A stretch of 64,000 nucleotides of DNA from Tepidibacillus fermentans (GTDB lineage: Bacteria > Bacillota > Bacilli > Tepidibacillales > Tepidibacillaceae): contig NZ_SMAB01000002.1 in assembly GCF_004342885.1 (NCBI RefSeq), positions 186,001-250,000 of the forward strand. Direction: 5' to 3'. Below, piece by piece: positions 8,913 to 17,039 of the stretch; within the stretch, counting starts at the first letter, position 1; each line of letters starts with the position of its first letter. The notes beneath the pieces were generated by a model that saw nothing but the letters and a program-made list of their open reading frames with translations, was not told where the DNA came from and did not search any database. The translations under genes were made by a program, and so were the position numbers.

Positions 8913-10205
8913 TTGCGTTCTATTGTCATCAATGCAATGATTGTTACGGTTAATGCAGAAAATGAAGTGATTCATAATGGAAGTATGATCTTTGAAGAAG
9001 ATACAATCACCTATATTGGTGAATCACCGGAAAATCTAGCATCATTTGATCAGGTGATTAATGCCCATGGAAAAATTGTCATGCCAGGACTGATTAATAC
9101 ACATACCCATGCTGCGATGTCTTTGCTTCGCGGTTATGGTGATGACCTTCCATTACAAGAATGGCTAGAACAAAAAATGTGGCCGATTGAAGGGAAGTTT
9201 CAAGAAGAACATATTCGTTTGGGAACAGAATTATCCGTGATCGAAATGTTAAAATCTGGTACTACAACATTTGCTGATATGTATAACCAAATGGATATTG
9301 TGGCAGACATTGTTCGCCAATCAGGTAGTCGTGCCAGCTTATCACGTGGGATGTTAGGGTTCGGTTCAAAAGAGATGCTCACTCAAAAATTAAAGGATAC
9401 AGTCCGGTTTGCTAAACAATGGCATCTGCAAGCCGAAGGAAGAGTACGGGTCATGATTTCCCCACATTCCCCTTATACCTGTTCACCTGATTTCATTAAA
9501 GAAGCATTAGTCATTGCCAAAGAATTAGATTTACCGATTCATATTCATGTATCAGAAACGGAACGGGAAGTGAAACTAAATATGGATCGGTATAAAAAAA
9601 GACCGGTTGAACATTTATATCATTTAGGAGTGTTTGATCATCCTACTCTTATTGCTCACGCTGTGCATGTGAATCAAGAGGAAATTAACTTACTGGAGAA
9701 AATGGGTGTAAAAATTTCCTATAATCCGGGAAGTAATTTGAAACTAGGTAGTGGAATTGCGCCTGTGCCTGAAATGCTAAAAGTTGGAATTCGCGTTGCT
9801 CTAGGAACAGATAGTGCTGCAAGCAATAATAATCTAGATATGTTTGAAGAAATGCGTTTGGCTTCATTAATCCATAAAGGATATCACCAAGACCCCTTAG
9901 CGATTTCTGCAAAGATCGCCATTCAAATGGCCACTCGTTATGGCGCTGAGGCTCTGTTTATGGAGGATGAGATTGGTTCCTTAGAAGTAGGCAAGAAAGC
10001 AGACTTTATTATTCTAAATACGAATCAAGCGCATTTTCACCCAATGTATGATCCGATTTCTCACATTGTTTATTCCGCGTCTGGAAAAGATGTTCAAGAT
10101 GTTTTTATTAATGGAAAACAAGTGGTCAAATATGGAGAGGTTCTTACTTTAGATGAACAACGAATCATTTTTGAAGTCGAACAGATTGTAAATCAATGGA
10201 GATAA
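8913..10205 (+). CDS. mtaD: 5-methylthioadenosine/S-adenosylhomocysteine deaminase
   Basis: The frame is open from 8619, but the start chosen is TTG 8913, preceded by AGGAG at 8900-8904. It removes an implausible overlap with the polymerase gene and gives the N-terminus MRSIVINAMIVTVN. The 430-residue amidohydrolase shows the metal motif NTHTH, the segment HVSETERE, the ligand region IAHAVHV and LGTDSAASNN with the metal aspartate. Such enzymes deaminate the adenine ring of methylthioadenosine, S-adenosylhomocysteine or related nucleosides in the cytoplasm. A related amidohydrolase with another substrate cannot be excluded, but the motif set fits MtaD/SsnA-like deaminases well. Confidence 0.85.
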   Translation: MRSIVINAMIVTVNAENEVIHNGSMIFEEDTITYIGESPENLASFDQVINAHGKIVMPGLINTHTHAAMSLLRGYGDDLPLQEWLEQKMWPIEGKFQEEHIRLGTELSVIEMLKSGTTTFADMYNQMDIVADIVRQSGSRASLSRGMLGFGSKEMLTQKLKDTVRFAKQWHLQAEGRVRVMISPHSPYTCSPDFIKEALVIAKELDLPIHIHVSETEREVKLNMDRYKKRPVEHLYHLGVFDHPTLIAHAVHVNQEEINLLEKMGVKISYNPGSNLKLGSGIAPVPEMLKVGIRVALGTDSAASNNNLDMFEEMRLASLIHKGYHQDPLAISAKIAIQMATRYGAEALFMEDEIGSLEVGKKADFIILNTNQAHFHPMYDPISHIVYSASGKDVQDVFINGKQVVKYGEVLTLDEQRIIFEVEQIVNQWR

Positions 10206-10233
10206 GAAATCTGAATCAGAACTTATTTCTGAA

Positions 10234-10256
10234 AAAAGCCTGCGAGATGCAGGCTG
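10234..10256 (-). terminator. Terminator of the small reverse-strand gene
   Basis: Read on the reverse strand, AGCCTGCATCTCGCAGGCT is followed by TTTTTTC. The forward reading has no T-run, so the structure serves the gene at 10325-10498. It may only partly stop mtaD transcription. Confidence 0.75.
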
Positions 10257-10324
10257 GATGAAAATGGAAGTGTAATAGGTATAAAATTTTAATTGAATGG
10301 AAAATCTAACTTTGTAAAAATTTC

Positions 10325-10498
10325 TTATTCTAATGATTCGAATAAGTTATCTTTCATTCGAAAATCGGGAAGATCTTCTTCATCATCGTAATAACCTGTT
10401 GGACTCACATGTAACCAAGCTTTGATTTCATTAAAATGAATCAGTGGTAATGGTTCTAATTCTACCGGTGATTTTTGACCATTGGAGATGTTGTTCAT
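10325..10498 (-). CDS. Small hypothetical protein (57 aa)
   Basis: The start is the ATG at 10498-10496, 8 bases after the GGAGG of a strong AAGGAGGTG site; in-frame starts at 10504 and 10507 lie inside or too close to that site. The product is short, acidic and proline-rich (ELEPLPLIHFNEIKAWLHVS, then DDEEDLPDF), with no membrane segment or signal peptide. The matching terminator at 10234-10256 on the same strand supports a real gene. I do not recognise the family. It lies between mtaD and ypmA, transcribed away from ypmA. Confidence 0.65.
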   Translation of the reverse strand: MNNISNGQKSPVELEPLPLIHFNEIKAWLHVSPTGYYDDEEDLPDFRMKDNLFESLE

Positions 10499-10568
10499 TC
10501 CCATCACCTCCTTAGGTGTAATGTTATTATTGCCTGAAACTACTCAAATATGAAATCCTAATTTAGTA

Positions 10569-10597
10569 CAGACTCACATTTATTTGTGAGTCTGTTT
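10569..10597 (+). terminator. Rho-independent terminator upstream of ypmA
   Basis: CAGACTCACA and TTGTGAGTCTG form a near-perfect stem with a small loop, followed by TTTTTTC on the forward strand. No forward gene ends nearby apart from mtaD, 360 bases upstream. It may insulate ypmA from mtaD read-through or end a short unannotated transcript. Confidence 0.8.
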
Positions 10598-10616
10598 TTT
10601 CTATCCATTTTTGTTG

Positions 10617-10622
10617 TATAAT
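10617..10622 (+). promoter_or_regulatory. -10 box of the ypmA promoter
   Basis: TATAAT lies directly after the terminator at 10569-10597 and about 45 bases before the ypmA start. It overlaps an ATG at 10621, which argues against using that codon as the start. No clear -35 box was found. Confidence 0.55.
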
Positions 10623-10665
10623 GATTGAAGTAAATAATCAACTTAGAAAAAGGATGATCAAAGAT

Positions 10666-10830
10666 ATGGGGATTCAATTAATTGCAACAGTTAAAATTAC
10701 AGCTACTCCTGACCTTTATAAAATTGTCGATATCTTAAATAAGAATTTAAAATATGATGATTTGATGTTTGGTTTAGCAAAAGACGAAGAAGATCCAAAC
10801 TTAATGGTATTTAGCATTTATCGTACATAG
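10666..10830 (+). CDS. ypmA: YpmA-like small conserved protein (DUF4264)
   Basis: The frame is open from 10621, but that ATG overlaps the -10 box. The ATG at 10666, behind AAAGGATGA, gives 54 residues, close to the B. subtilis YpmA length. The core TATPDLYKIVDILNKNLKYD and DLMFGLAKDEE, ending in FSIYRT, is the YpmA/DUF4264 pattern as I recall it. The function is unknown. The order dinG-ypmA-ypmB-aspB in B. subtilis supports the assignment, although other genes are interposed here on both sides. ypmB follows at 40 bases, probably in the same transcript. Confidence 0.85.
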   Translation: MGIQLIATVKITATPDLYKIVDILNKNLKYDDLMFGLAKDEEDPNLMVFSIYRT

Positions 10831-10870
10831 GTTTAAAGGGTAGGAGCAAATGACCTAAAGGGGAAGAGTC

Positions 10871-11356
10871 ATGAAAAGGTTTATATTGGTGAGTTCCAGT
10901 ATCATTATTTTATTTTTGTTTATTTCTTTTCTCTTTTTATATAGTATCTGGGCGGAAAAAAATACAATTGAAAAACAAATGATTGATAAAGTGAAGGATC
11001 GCCTGCCTATGATAAACCAAATTGAACAGGTTGACTATTATGCAGGGGAAAAAGCTTATTATGTCATGTTCGCAAAAGATCGGTTTGGGGATCCGCTTTT
11101 CATTTGGACAAATGAAGAGGAATTACGTTACCGTTATCTGAATCATTACTTAACCAAAGAACAAATCAAGAAGCTTGTATCTCATTCCGAAAAAAATTTA
11201 ACGGTAAAACGGATTACCACTGGGATTATCGATCAAGAACGTTTAATCTATGAAGTACTATATGAAGATCAAGGGGGAAGATTAGGTTATCTTTATTATG
11301 ATCTTCAAAATGGAGGATTTATTAAAAAATATCGATTAGGGGTTACCACATCGTAA
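10871..11356 (+). CDS. ypmB: YpmB-like membrane-anchored protein (DUF5590/PepSY-like)
   Basis: This protein of 161 residues has one N-terminal membrane segment (about residues 4-25) and an extracytoplasmic domain. That domain has two PepSY/cystatin-like units, the second with KRITTGIIDQERLIYEVLYE followed by YLYYDLQNGGFIKKYRL. This matches YpmB of Bacillus, found between ypmA and aspB. PepSY-like domains are thought to modulate peptidases or the cell envelope, but no function is established. AAGGGGAAGA precedes the start, and a terminator follows directly. Confidence 0.85.
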   Translation: MKRFILVSSSIIILFLFISFLFLYSIWAEKNTIEKQMIDKVKDRLPMINQIEQVDYYAGEKAYYVMFAKDRFGDPLFIWTNEEELRYRYLNHYLTKEQIKKLVSHSEKNLTVKRITTGIIDQERLIYEVLYEDQGGRLGYLYYDLQNGGFIKKYRLGVTTS

Positions 11357-11363
11357 CCCACTT

Positions 11364-11396
11364 AGGCTATGGTAAAAAATAACCATAGCCTTTTAT
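11364..11396 (+). terminator. Terminator after ypmB
   Basis: AGGCTATGGT and ACCATAGCCT form a perfect stem with an A-rich loop, followed by TTTTATATT. Confidence 0.8.
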
Positions 11397-11492
11397 ATTG
11401 GAAGATTTACAAACATTTCCCTCCATCAATGTTCTATACTCTGTGATATACTCTAATATGTAATGTTATGATAGAAAGGAGTATATTAAAAG

Positions 11493-12026
11493 ATGCAATT
11501 AAAAAATTGGCACCTAACAGTGATTGTTTTTATGATATCTTTGCTTGTCCTATTTGGTGGACGATTCATATATCAGAATTATCGTATCGAGCAACCTATT
11601 CAAGTTGCAATGAGTGAGATTAAGGGGGTTAAGCTGAACCAAATTCAATATGATCAGCAAAAAGTTGAGCTAACGATTGTTGTTCAAGATGTCGAAAATT
11701 TTGTAGACACCTATCACCAAATTGAAAATAAGATTCAACCAATGATTGGTAAAAGAGAATTACAACTTCATTTTGTAAATAATCAAGATCAAACTTTACT
11801 GCGTGCCTGGAATCAAGCTTACTTTAACATTGCTCAAGCAATGGACAAAAATGAATATAGCACCATTCCAATTGTATTAGAGAAGTTGAAGAAACAGTCT
11901 CGTCTCGACAAAGTGGGCTATGGAATAGATGAGAAGAACGTCTACGTTGATTTGCATGTAGGGAAAAAGTCACTTTATTTTATCCTTCCAAGAAGGGTTA
12001 ATCAGGGGGTGAATAACGTTGGCTAA
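11493..12026 (+). CDS. Single-pass membrane protein paired with an FtsH-like protease
   Basis: This 177-residue protein has one N-terminal membrane segment (about residues 6-26). About 150 residues follow that, by the usual charge rule, should face outside: a mixed alpha/beta region (QIQYDQQKVELTIVV, KNVYVDLHVGKKSLYFI). I do not recognise its family. Its last 8 bases overlap the start of the AAA+ protease gene, so the two are translationally coupled and probably act together. The protease lacks the external domain that FtsH normally carries between its two membrane helices, and this protein could supply one in trans (inference). AGAAAGGAG precedes the start. Confidence 0.75.
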   Translation: MQLKNWHLTVIVFMISLLVLFGGRFIYQNYRIEQPIQVAMSEIKGVKLNQIQYDQQKVELTIVVQDVENFVDTYHQIENKIQPMIGKRELQLHFVNNQDQTLLRAWNQAYFNIAQAMDKNEYSTIPIVLEKLKKQSRLDKVGYGIDEKNVYVDLHVGKKSLYFILPRRVNQGVNNVG

Positions 12027-13530
12027 AGATGTATTTTTGGGTTTTATCCCTGCTTTAATTATATTTCTAGGTATAAGTGGTTATAATGTTGGACCATTTG
12101 TCTTTTTGTTTTTCATTGTACTAGCAGGTATATTTTTATTTTCTGATAAAAAGGGTAACATTCTTGGTCTACGACGAGATGGAAAAAGTCGTGCCCATGC
12201 AGTCGTTAAAACAAATGTAAAATTTGAAGATATCGGCGGGCAAGAACGAGCGAAAAATGAGCTAAAAGAAGCATTAGATTTTTTGATCTATCAAGATAAA
12301 ATTGAACAATATGGCATTCGTCCTTTAAAAGGGATTTTACTATTTGGTCCACCAGGAACGGGTAAAACCTTAATGGCTAAGGCTGCAGCGGATTATACTG
12401 ATTCTGTCTTTGTCGTTGCTTCCGGTAGTGAATTTGTTGAAATGTATGTTGGTGTAGGAGCACAACGGATCCGTGATCTTTTTGATGAAGCGAAAATGTT
12501 GGCTAAAAGAAACAAAAAAAATAGTGCGATCATCTTTATTGATGAAATTGATGTAATTGGTGGCAAGAGAGATGGGAATGGTCTAAAAGAATATGACCAG
12601 ACATTAAACCAATTACTAACTGAAATGGATGGTATGAAAGCAAATGATCATCCACAAATCCTTGTGATTGCTGCAACGAACCGAAAAGATCTTCTTGATC
12701 CAGCTTTGCTTCGTCCTGGTCGATTTGATCGTCATATTATTGTAGATTTACCTGATAAAAATGCAAGAAAAAAAATCTTAGAAATTCATACGAAATCAAA
12801 GCCATTGGCTACGGATATTGATTTAAATCAGTTATCGATGGAAACATATGGTTTTTCTGGCGCTCAATTAGAAAGTGTGGCCAATGAGGCTGCCATCTAT
12901 GCTTTACGAGAAAATAAGTTAGAGATTACTGCAAAACATTTTTCCAATGCAATTGATAAAGTTTTAATGGGAGAACAAACCGATCGTGAAGCATCTAAGG
13001 AAGAAAAAAGAAGGGTAGCGATTCACGAATTAGGCCATGCCATAGTTGCTGAAAAAGTAAAACCGGGTTCGGTCTCACAAGTTGCATTACGACCACGAGG
13101 GCAGGCGCTTGGTTATGTTCGTCATAACCCTTCTGATGAGCAATATTTACACACCCGTAAATCTATAGAACAACAAATCATGATTGCTTTAGGTGGGGCT
13201 GTAGCTGAAGAGATTTTTTATGGTACTAGAAGTACTGGATCAAAAAATGACTTTGACCAAGTCTTAAATCTAATTCAACATATGATTGAAACAGGTTTAA
13301 CTTCTTTGGGAATCGTTAATACTAATTATGTTGCAAAAGATGAATTAGTCAAAGAAACAAATGAAATTTTAGATCTGTTATTAACGAAAACGAGAGTGTT
13401 GTTACAACATCATAAAACGGTGATAGAAGAAGCGCTCGATCAATTAGAAAAAGAGGAAGTCTTATCAGGAGAAGAGTTTAGGCAAATGATTGATAAAATC
13501 TCAAAAAATGAAAAAAGCCAAATCGTTTGA
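12019..13530 (+). CDS. FtsH-like AAA+ zinc metalloprotease with a minimal N-terminus
   Basis: The TTG start at 12019 follows GGGGGTGA. The 503-residue protein has two membrane helices (about 5-20 and 26-42) joined by only a few residues, whereas classical FtsH has about 70 residues outside between them. The AAA+ module follows: Walker A GPPGTGKT (110-117), pore loop EMYVGVG, Walker B IIFIDE (171-176) and arginine finger region LLRPGRFDR. The M41 peptidase has HELGH (336-340), and Asp411 in SKNDFDQ is the likely third zinc ligand. All catalytic motifs look intact, so it should be an active ATP-driven membrane protease. It is unlikely to be the housekeeping FtsH, which sits next to tilS/hpt in Bacillales. 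Confidence 0.9.
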   Translation: MAKDVFLGFIPALIIFLGISGYNVGPFVFLFFIVLAGIFLFSDKKGNILGLRRDGKSRAHAVVKTNVKFEDIGGQERAKNELKEALDFLIYQDKIEQYGIRPLKGILLFGPPGTGKTLMAKAAADYTDSVFVVASGSEFVEMYVGVGAQRIRDLFDEAKMLAKRNKKNSAIIFIDEIDVIGGKRDGNGLKEYDQTLNQLLTEMDGMKANDHPQILVIAATNRKDLLDPALLRPGRFDRHIIVDLPDKNARKKILEIHTKSKPLATDIDLNQLSMETYGFSGAQLESVANEAAIYALRENKLEITAKHFSNAIDKVLMGEQTDREASKEEKRRVAIHELGHAIVAEKVKPGSVSQVALRPRGQALGYVRHNPSDEQYLHTRKSIEQQIMIALGGAVAEEIFYGTRSTGSKNDFDQVLNLIQHMIETGLTSLGIVNTNYVAKDELVKETNEILDLLLTKTRVLLQHHKTVIEEALDQLEKEEVLSGEEFRQMIDKISKNEKSQIV

Positions 13531-13543
13531 TTTGGCTTTTTTT
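13511..13543 (+). terminator. Terminator overlapping the protease stop codon
   Basis: AAAAAAGCCAAATC and GATTTGGCTTTTTT form a near-perfect stem; the TGA stop of the protease (13528-13530) lies in the loop and stem, and a T-run follows. The coding end doubles as the terminator. Confidence 0.85.
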
Positions 13544-13602
13544 AAACTGTTTCATAAAAATCTAACAAATATATATAACACATAGAAGGCAGATTATGAT
13601 AC

Positions 13603-13608
13603 TATAAT
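13603..13608 (+). promoter_or_regulatory. -10 box before the hbd-like gene
   Basis: TATAAT lies 35 bases before the start codon and after the upstream terminator. The -35 region is not distinct. Confidence 0.45.
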
Positions 13609-13642
13609 TTTTGTATGAAAAATCTAGTAAGGAGGAAAAAGT

Positions 13643-14512
13643 ATGACCATTCGAAAAGTTGGGGTTATTGGTGCAGGTGTCATGGGTACTGGGATTACTC
13701 AGATGCTTGCAGAACATGGAATTGATGTGATCGTCATTGATAAAGAAAAGAGTATTTTGGAGGATTCCAAAGAAAATTTAATTGTTACTTTAGATAAATC
13801 GATTGAAAAATGGGGAATTACAGTAACTGAGAAAAAAGTGATTTTATCTAAAATTCACTATACACTGGATAAACAGTCTCTAACAGAAGTCGATTTAGTG
13901 ATTGAAAGTATTGATGAAATACTTGAAGAGAAAAAAAATCTCTTTCAAGAGATTGATCAGATCTGTAAACCAGAAACAATCTTTGCAACCAATACTTCCA
14001 CATTAAGTGTAACGGAATTAGCGAGTCAAACAGGAAGACCAGATAAATTTATCGGTTTAAACTTTACATACCCGGTTGTTAAACGTAAACTTGTTCAGAT
14101 CATTCGTGGATTAAAAACTTCAGATTCTACATATCAAATTGCAAAAGAATTTATTGAGACAATGGGAAAAACTGGGATACAGGTTTTTGAATCGCCCGGT
14201 TATGTTACTGTTCGATTAATGATCCCTTTAATTAATGAGGCGATTAATATCGTAATGGAAGGAGTCGCTTCCGAAGAAGATGTAGATATTGCCATGAAAC
14301 TTGGTTTTGGTTTTCCATATGGTCCATTAGAAATGGCGGATCGTATGGGATTAGACGCCGTGTTACGTGCTAGTGAAGCGATGTATAGAGAATATGGTGA
14401 TGGTCGTTACCGTCCTGCCTTAGCATTAAAAAAATTAGTTCGAGCAGGGCATCTTGGAGAGAAAACAGGTCAAGGTTTCTTTAAATACGAAAATGGTGAA
14501 CGCATTAAGTAA
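13643..14512 (+). CDS. 3-hydroxyacyl/3-hydroxybutyryl-CoA dehydrogenase
   Basis: This 289-residue protein starts with the Rossmann NAD-binding motif VGVIGAGVMGTG. It contains ESIDEILEEKK, FATNTSTLSVTELA and the C-terminal domain block FGFPYGPLEMADRMGLD. This is the single-domain 3-hydroxybutyryl-CoA dehydrogenase type, which interconverts 3-hydroxyacyl-CoA and acetoacetyl-CoA with NAD(P)H. In most family members the conserved segment reads GLHFFNP; here it is GLNFTYPV, so the catalytic histidine position carries Asn and the active site deserves scrutiny. The ribosome binding site is AAGGAGG. ackA follows 15 bases later, so the two form a small operon of acyl-CoA/acetate metabolism. Confidence 0.82.
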   Translation: MTIRKVGVIGAGVMGTGITQMLAEHGIDVIVIDKEKSILEDSKENLIVTLDKSIEKWGITVTEKKVILSKIHYTLDKQSLTEVDLVIESIDEILEEKKNLFQEIDQICKPETIFATNTSTLSVTELASQTGRPDKFIGLNFTYPVVKRKLVQIIRGLKTSDSTYQIAKEFIETMGKTGIQVFESPGYVTVRLMIPLINEAINIVMEGVASEEDVDIAMKLGFGFPYGPLEMADRMGLDAVLRASEAMYREYGDGRYRPALALKKLVRAGHLGEKTGQGFFKYENGERIK

Positions 14513-14527
14513 AGGAGAGGTTAATAA

Positions 14528-15730
14528 ATGAAAATTTTTGTTTTGAATTGCGGGAGCTCATCGTTAAAATACCAGCTTTTTGATATGAAGGATGAATCTG
14601 TGATTGCCTCAGGAAAAGTAGAACGAATCGGTATGGAAGATGCCATTTTAACCCATGAACCTACTGGAAAAGAAGACGTGAAATTAGTTACTGAGATTCT
14701 TGACCATACTACAGCCATTGAAAAAGTTTTCAACTATCTTGTTGATCCGAAATATGGAGTTATCTCTGACATCAATGAGATTGAAGCAGTTGGCCATCGC
14801 GTCGTTCACGGTGGAGAGGTTTTTTCTGATTCTGTCAAAGTAGATGCTCAAGTAAAAGCGGCGATAAAAGGAACATTTGATTTGGCGCCTTTACATAATC
14901 CAGCTAACTTGGTTGGGATCGAAGCCGTTGAAACAGTACTACCTGGTGTTCCCAATGTTGCTGTTTTTGATACCGCTTTTCATCAAACAATGCCTAAAAA
15001 AGCATATATGTATGCATTACCTCGAATCTTATACAAAAAGCATAAAATTAGAAGATACGGATTTCATGGAACTTCACATAAATATGTAAGCCAAAAAGCA
15101 GCCGAGTTTTTAAGTAAGTCGATCGAAGATTTAAAAATCGTATCATGTCATATTGGAAATGGGGCGAGTATAGCAGCAATCGACAAAGGAAAATCCGTGG
15201 ATACCAGTATGGGAATGACCCCGTTAGAAGGGCTAATGATGGGAACACGTAGTGGTGATATCGATCCGGCAATTATTCCCTTTGTCATGGAGAAAGAAGG
15301 TTTAACCTTAAATGAAGTGAATTCAATGTTAAATAAACATAGTGGTTTGCTCGGAGTTTCTGGCATTGGAAGCGATATGAGAGATATTGAAGAAAATATG
15401 GATTCTAATGAAAATGCGAAACTTGCTTTTGAAATGTATGAGTATCGAATTCGCAAATACATCGGAGCATATGCTGCTGCAATGAACGGAATTGATGTAC
15501 TGATTTTCACTGCTGGAGTAGGTGAGAACTCGAATATTTTAAGAAAAGCGATTACGGATCATCTAAGCTATTTGGGAATTGAGATTGATGAGGAGATCAA
15601 TAATACTAGATCAAAACAAGTTAGAAGAATCAGTACACCCAATTCCAAAGTAGAAGTATTAGTTGTTCCAACTAATGAAGAGTTAATGATTGCCAGAGAT
15701 ACCTTAAGAATAGTAAAATCAAGTAAATAA
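14528..15730 (+). CDS. ackA: Acetate kinase
   Basis: This 400-residue protein begins MKIFVLNCGSSSLKYQLFDM, the first acetate kinase signature (Asn7 region). It also has GHRVVHGGE, HNPANL, RRYGFHGTSHKYVS and the ADP-binding segment FTAGVGENS. It interconverts acetate plus ATP and acetyl phosphate plus ADP. AAGGAGAGG precedes the start. No phosphotransacetylase gene is in the window. Being joined to an acyl-CoA dehydrogenase gene suggests a role in draining acyl-CoA, but the protein itself matches acetate rather than butyrate kinase. Confidence 0.93.
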   Translation: MKIFVLNCGSSSLKYQLFDMKDESVIASGKVERIGMEDAILTHEPTGKEDVKLVTEILDHTTAIEKVFNYLVDPKYGVISDINEIEAVGHRVVHGGEVFSDSVKVDAQVKAAIKGTFDLAPLHNPANLVGIEAVETVLPGVPNVAVFDTAFHQTMPKKAYMYALPRILYKKHKIRRYGFHGTSHKYVSQKAAEFLSKSIEDLKIVSCHIGNGASIAAIDKGKSVDTSMGMTPLEGLMMGTRSGDIDPAIIPFVMEKEGLTLNEVNSMLNKHSGLLGVSGIGSDMRDIEENMDSNENAKLAFEMYEYRIRKYIGAYAAAMNGIDVLIFTAGVGENSNILRKAITDHLSYLGIEIDEEINNTRSKQVRRISTPNSKVEVLVVPTNEELMIARDTLRIVKSSK

Positions 15731-15745
15731 ATATAATTATATTTG

Positions 15746-15751
15746 TATAAT
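15746..15751 (+). promoter_or_regulatory. -10 box of a probable aspB promoter
   Basis: TATAAT lies 30 bases before the aspB start and 16 after the ackA stop, suggesting aspB has its own promoter. No good -35 box is visible. Confidence 0.5.
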
Positions 15752-15775
15752 CTTGATTTTGGGGAGGTAATGTCT

Positions 15776-16966
15776 GTGCAATTAGCAAAAAGGGTTTCAG
15801 AGTTAACCCCTTCTTCCACTTTAGCAATTACGGCTAAAGCAAAGGAATTGCGGAGTAAAGGAATTGATGTTGTAGGGTTGGGTGCAGGTGAACCGGATTT
15901 TAATACACCGGATCACATTATCGAGGCAGCAACGCAGGCGATGAAAAAAGGATTTACGAAGTATACTCCTGCTTCCGGTATTCCTGAACTTAAACAAGCA
16001 ATTGTTGACAAATTTAAACGAGATAATGGATTACATTATGAAATGAACCAGGTAATGGTTACGTTAGGAGCAAAACATGCGTTATATAATTTCTTTCAAG
16101 CAGTATGTAATCCCGGAGACGAGGTTATTATTCCAATACCTTATTGGGTAAGTTATCCCGAACAGGTAAAATTAGCAGAAGCTGTTCCAGTCTTTGTGGA
16201 AGGAAATAAAGATAACCAATATAAAATTACAGCAGAACAATTAGAAAAGGCGATTACGAAGCGAACCAAAGCATTCATCCTCAATTCACCAAGTAATCCA
16301 ACTGGAACCGTTTATACAAAAGAAGAGCTATCTGAAATTGCTGAAGTATGTAAAAAGTATGACCTCTATGTGGTATCGGACGAAATATATGAAAAACTGA
16401 TATATGATGGGGTCGAGCATGTCAGTATTGCCAGCCTTAGTGAAGATGCTTATCAGCGAACTGTAATTGTTAACGGTGTTTCTAAACCTTATTCGATGAC
16501 CGGTTGGAGGATTGGCTACATTGCGGGAAACAAGGAACTGATTAAAGTCATGACCGATTTGGCTAGTCACAGTACATCCAATCCAGTTTCTTTTGCTCAA
16601 TATGGTGCATTAGAAGCAATAAACGGCCCTCAAGATGAACTAGAAAAAATGAGAGAAACCTTTGAACAACGACGAAACATTCTTTTAAATTTGATTGATG
16701 AAATTCCAGGATTAAAAGCAATTCGGCCTCAAGGAGCATTTTATGTTTTTATCGATGTTTCAGAAGTTCTAACAACGAAAAGTAGACAATTTAAAGATGC
16801 TGACGAATGGGCGAAAGCTTTATTGGAAGAAGCAAAAGTAGCTGTGATTCCTGGGTCGGGCTTTGGAGCACCTAATCATATTAGAGTTTCCTATGCTACT
16901 TCAATCGAGCAGTTGCAAGAAGGAATGAGACGAATTAAGGAATTTATTCATTCTTTAAATGCGTAA
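15776..16966 (+). CDS. aspB: Aspartate aminotransferase, class I (AspB type)
   Basis: The GTG at 15776, 8 bases after GGAGG, gives VQLAKRVSELTPSSTLAITA, matching the AspB N-terminus; an ATG at 15770 lies too close to the site. The 396-residue enzyme has the PLP fold: GAGEPDFNTP, NSPSNPTGTVY, SDEIYEKLIYDG and the PLP-lysine segment NGVSKPYSMTGWRIGY. It transfers the amino group between aspartate and 2-oxoglutarate in the cytoplasm. asnS follows, as in B. subtilis, linking aspartate supply to asparaginyl-tRNA formation. Confidence 0.93.
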   Translation: MQLAKRVSELTPSSTLAITAKAKELRSKGIDVVGLGAGEPDFNTPDHIIEAATQAMKKGFTKYTPASGIPELKQAIVDKFKRDNGLHYEMNQVMVTLGAKHALYNFFQAVCNPGDEVIIPIPYWVSYPEQVKLAEAVPVFVEGNKDNQYKITAEQLEKAITKRTKAFILNSPSNPTGTVYTKEELSEIAEVCKKYDLYVVSDEIYEKLIYDGVEHVSIASLSEDAYQRTVIVNGVSKPYSMTGWRIGYIAGNKELIKVMTDLASHSTSNPVSFAQYGALEAINGPQDELEKMRETFEQRRNILLNLIDEIPGLKAIRPQGAFYVFIDVSEVLTTKSRQFKDADEWAKALLEEAKVAVIPGSGFGAPNHIRVSYATSIEQLQEGMRRIKEFIHSLNA

Positions 16967-16968
16967 AA

Positions 16969-16998
16969 TTGATTTTTCCTAGTAATAAATAGTATAAT
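16969..16998 (+). promoter_or_regulatory. Sigma-A-like promoter for asnS
   Basis: TTGATT (16969-16974) and TATAAT (16993-16998) are separated by 18 bases. The -35 box begins three bases after the aspB coding end. The asnS start is 42 bases downstream. Confidence 0.65.
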
Positions 16999-17039
16999 TG
17001 ATGGGCTAACTTATCGTTGAAAATCGGAGGGAATCAGCT

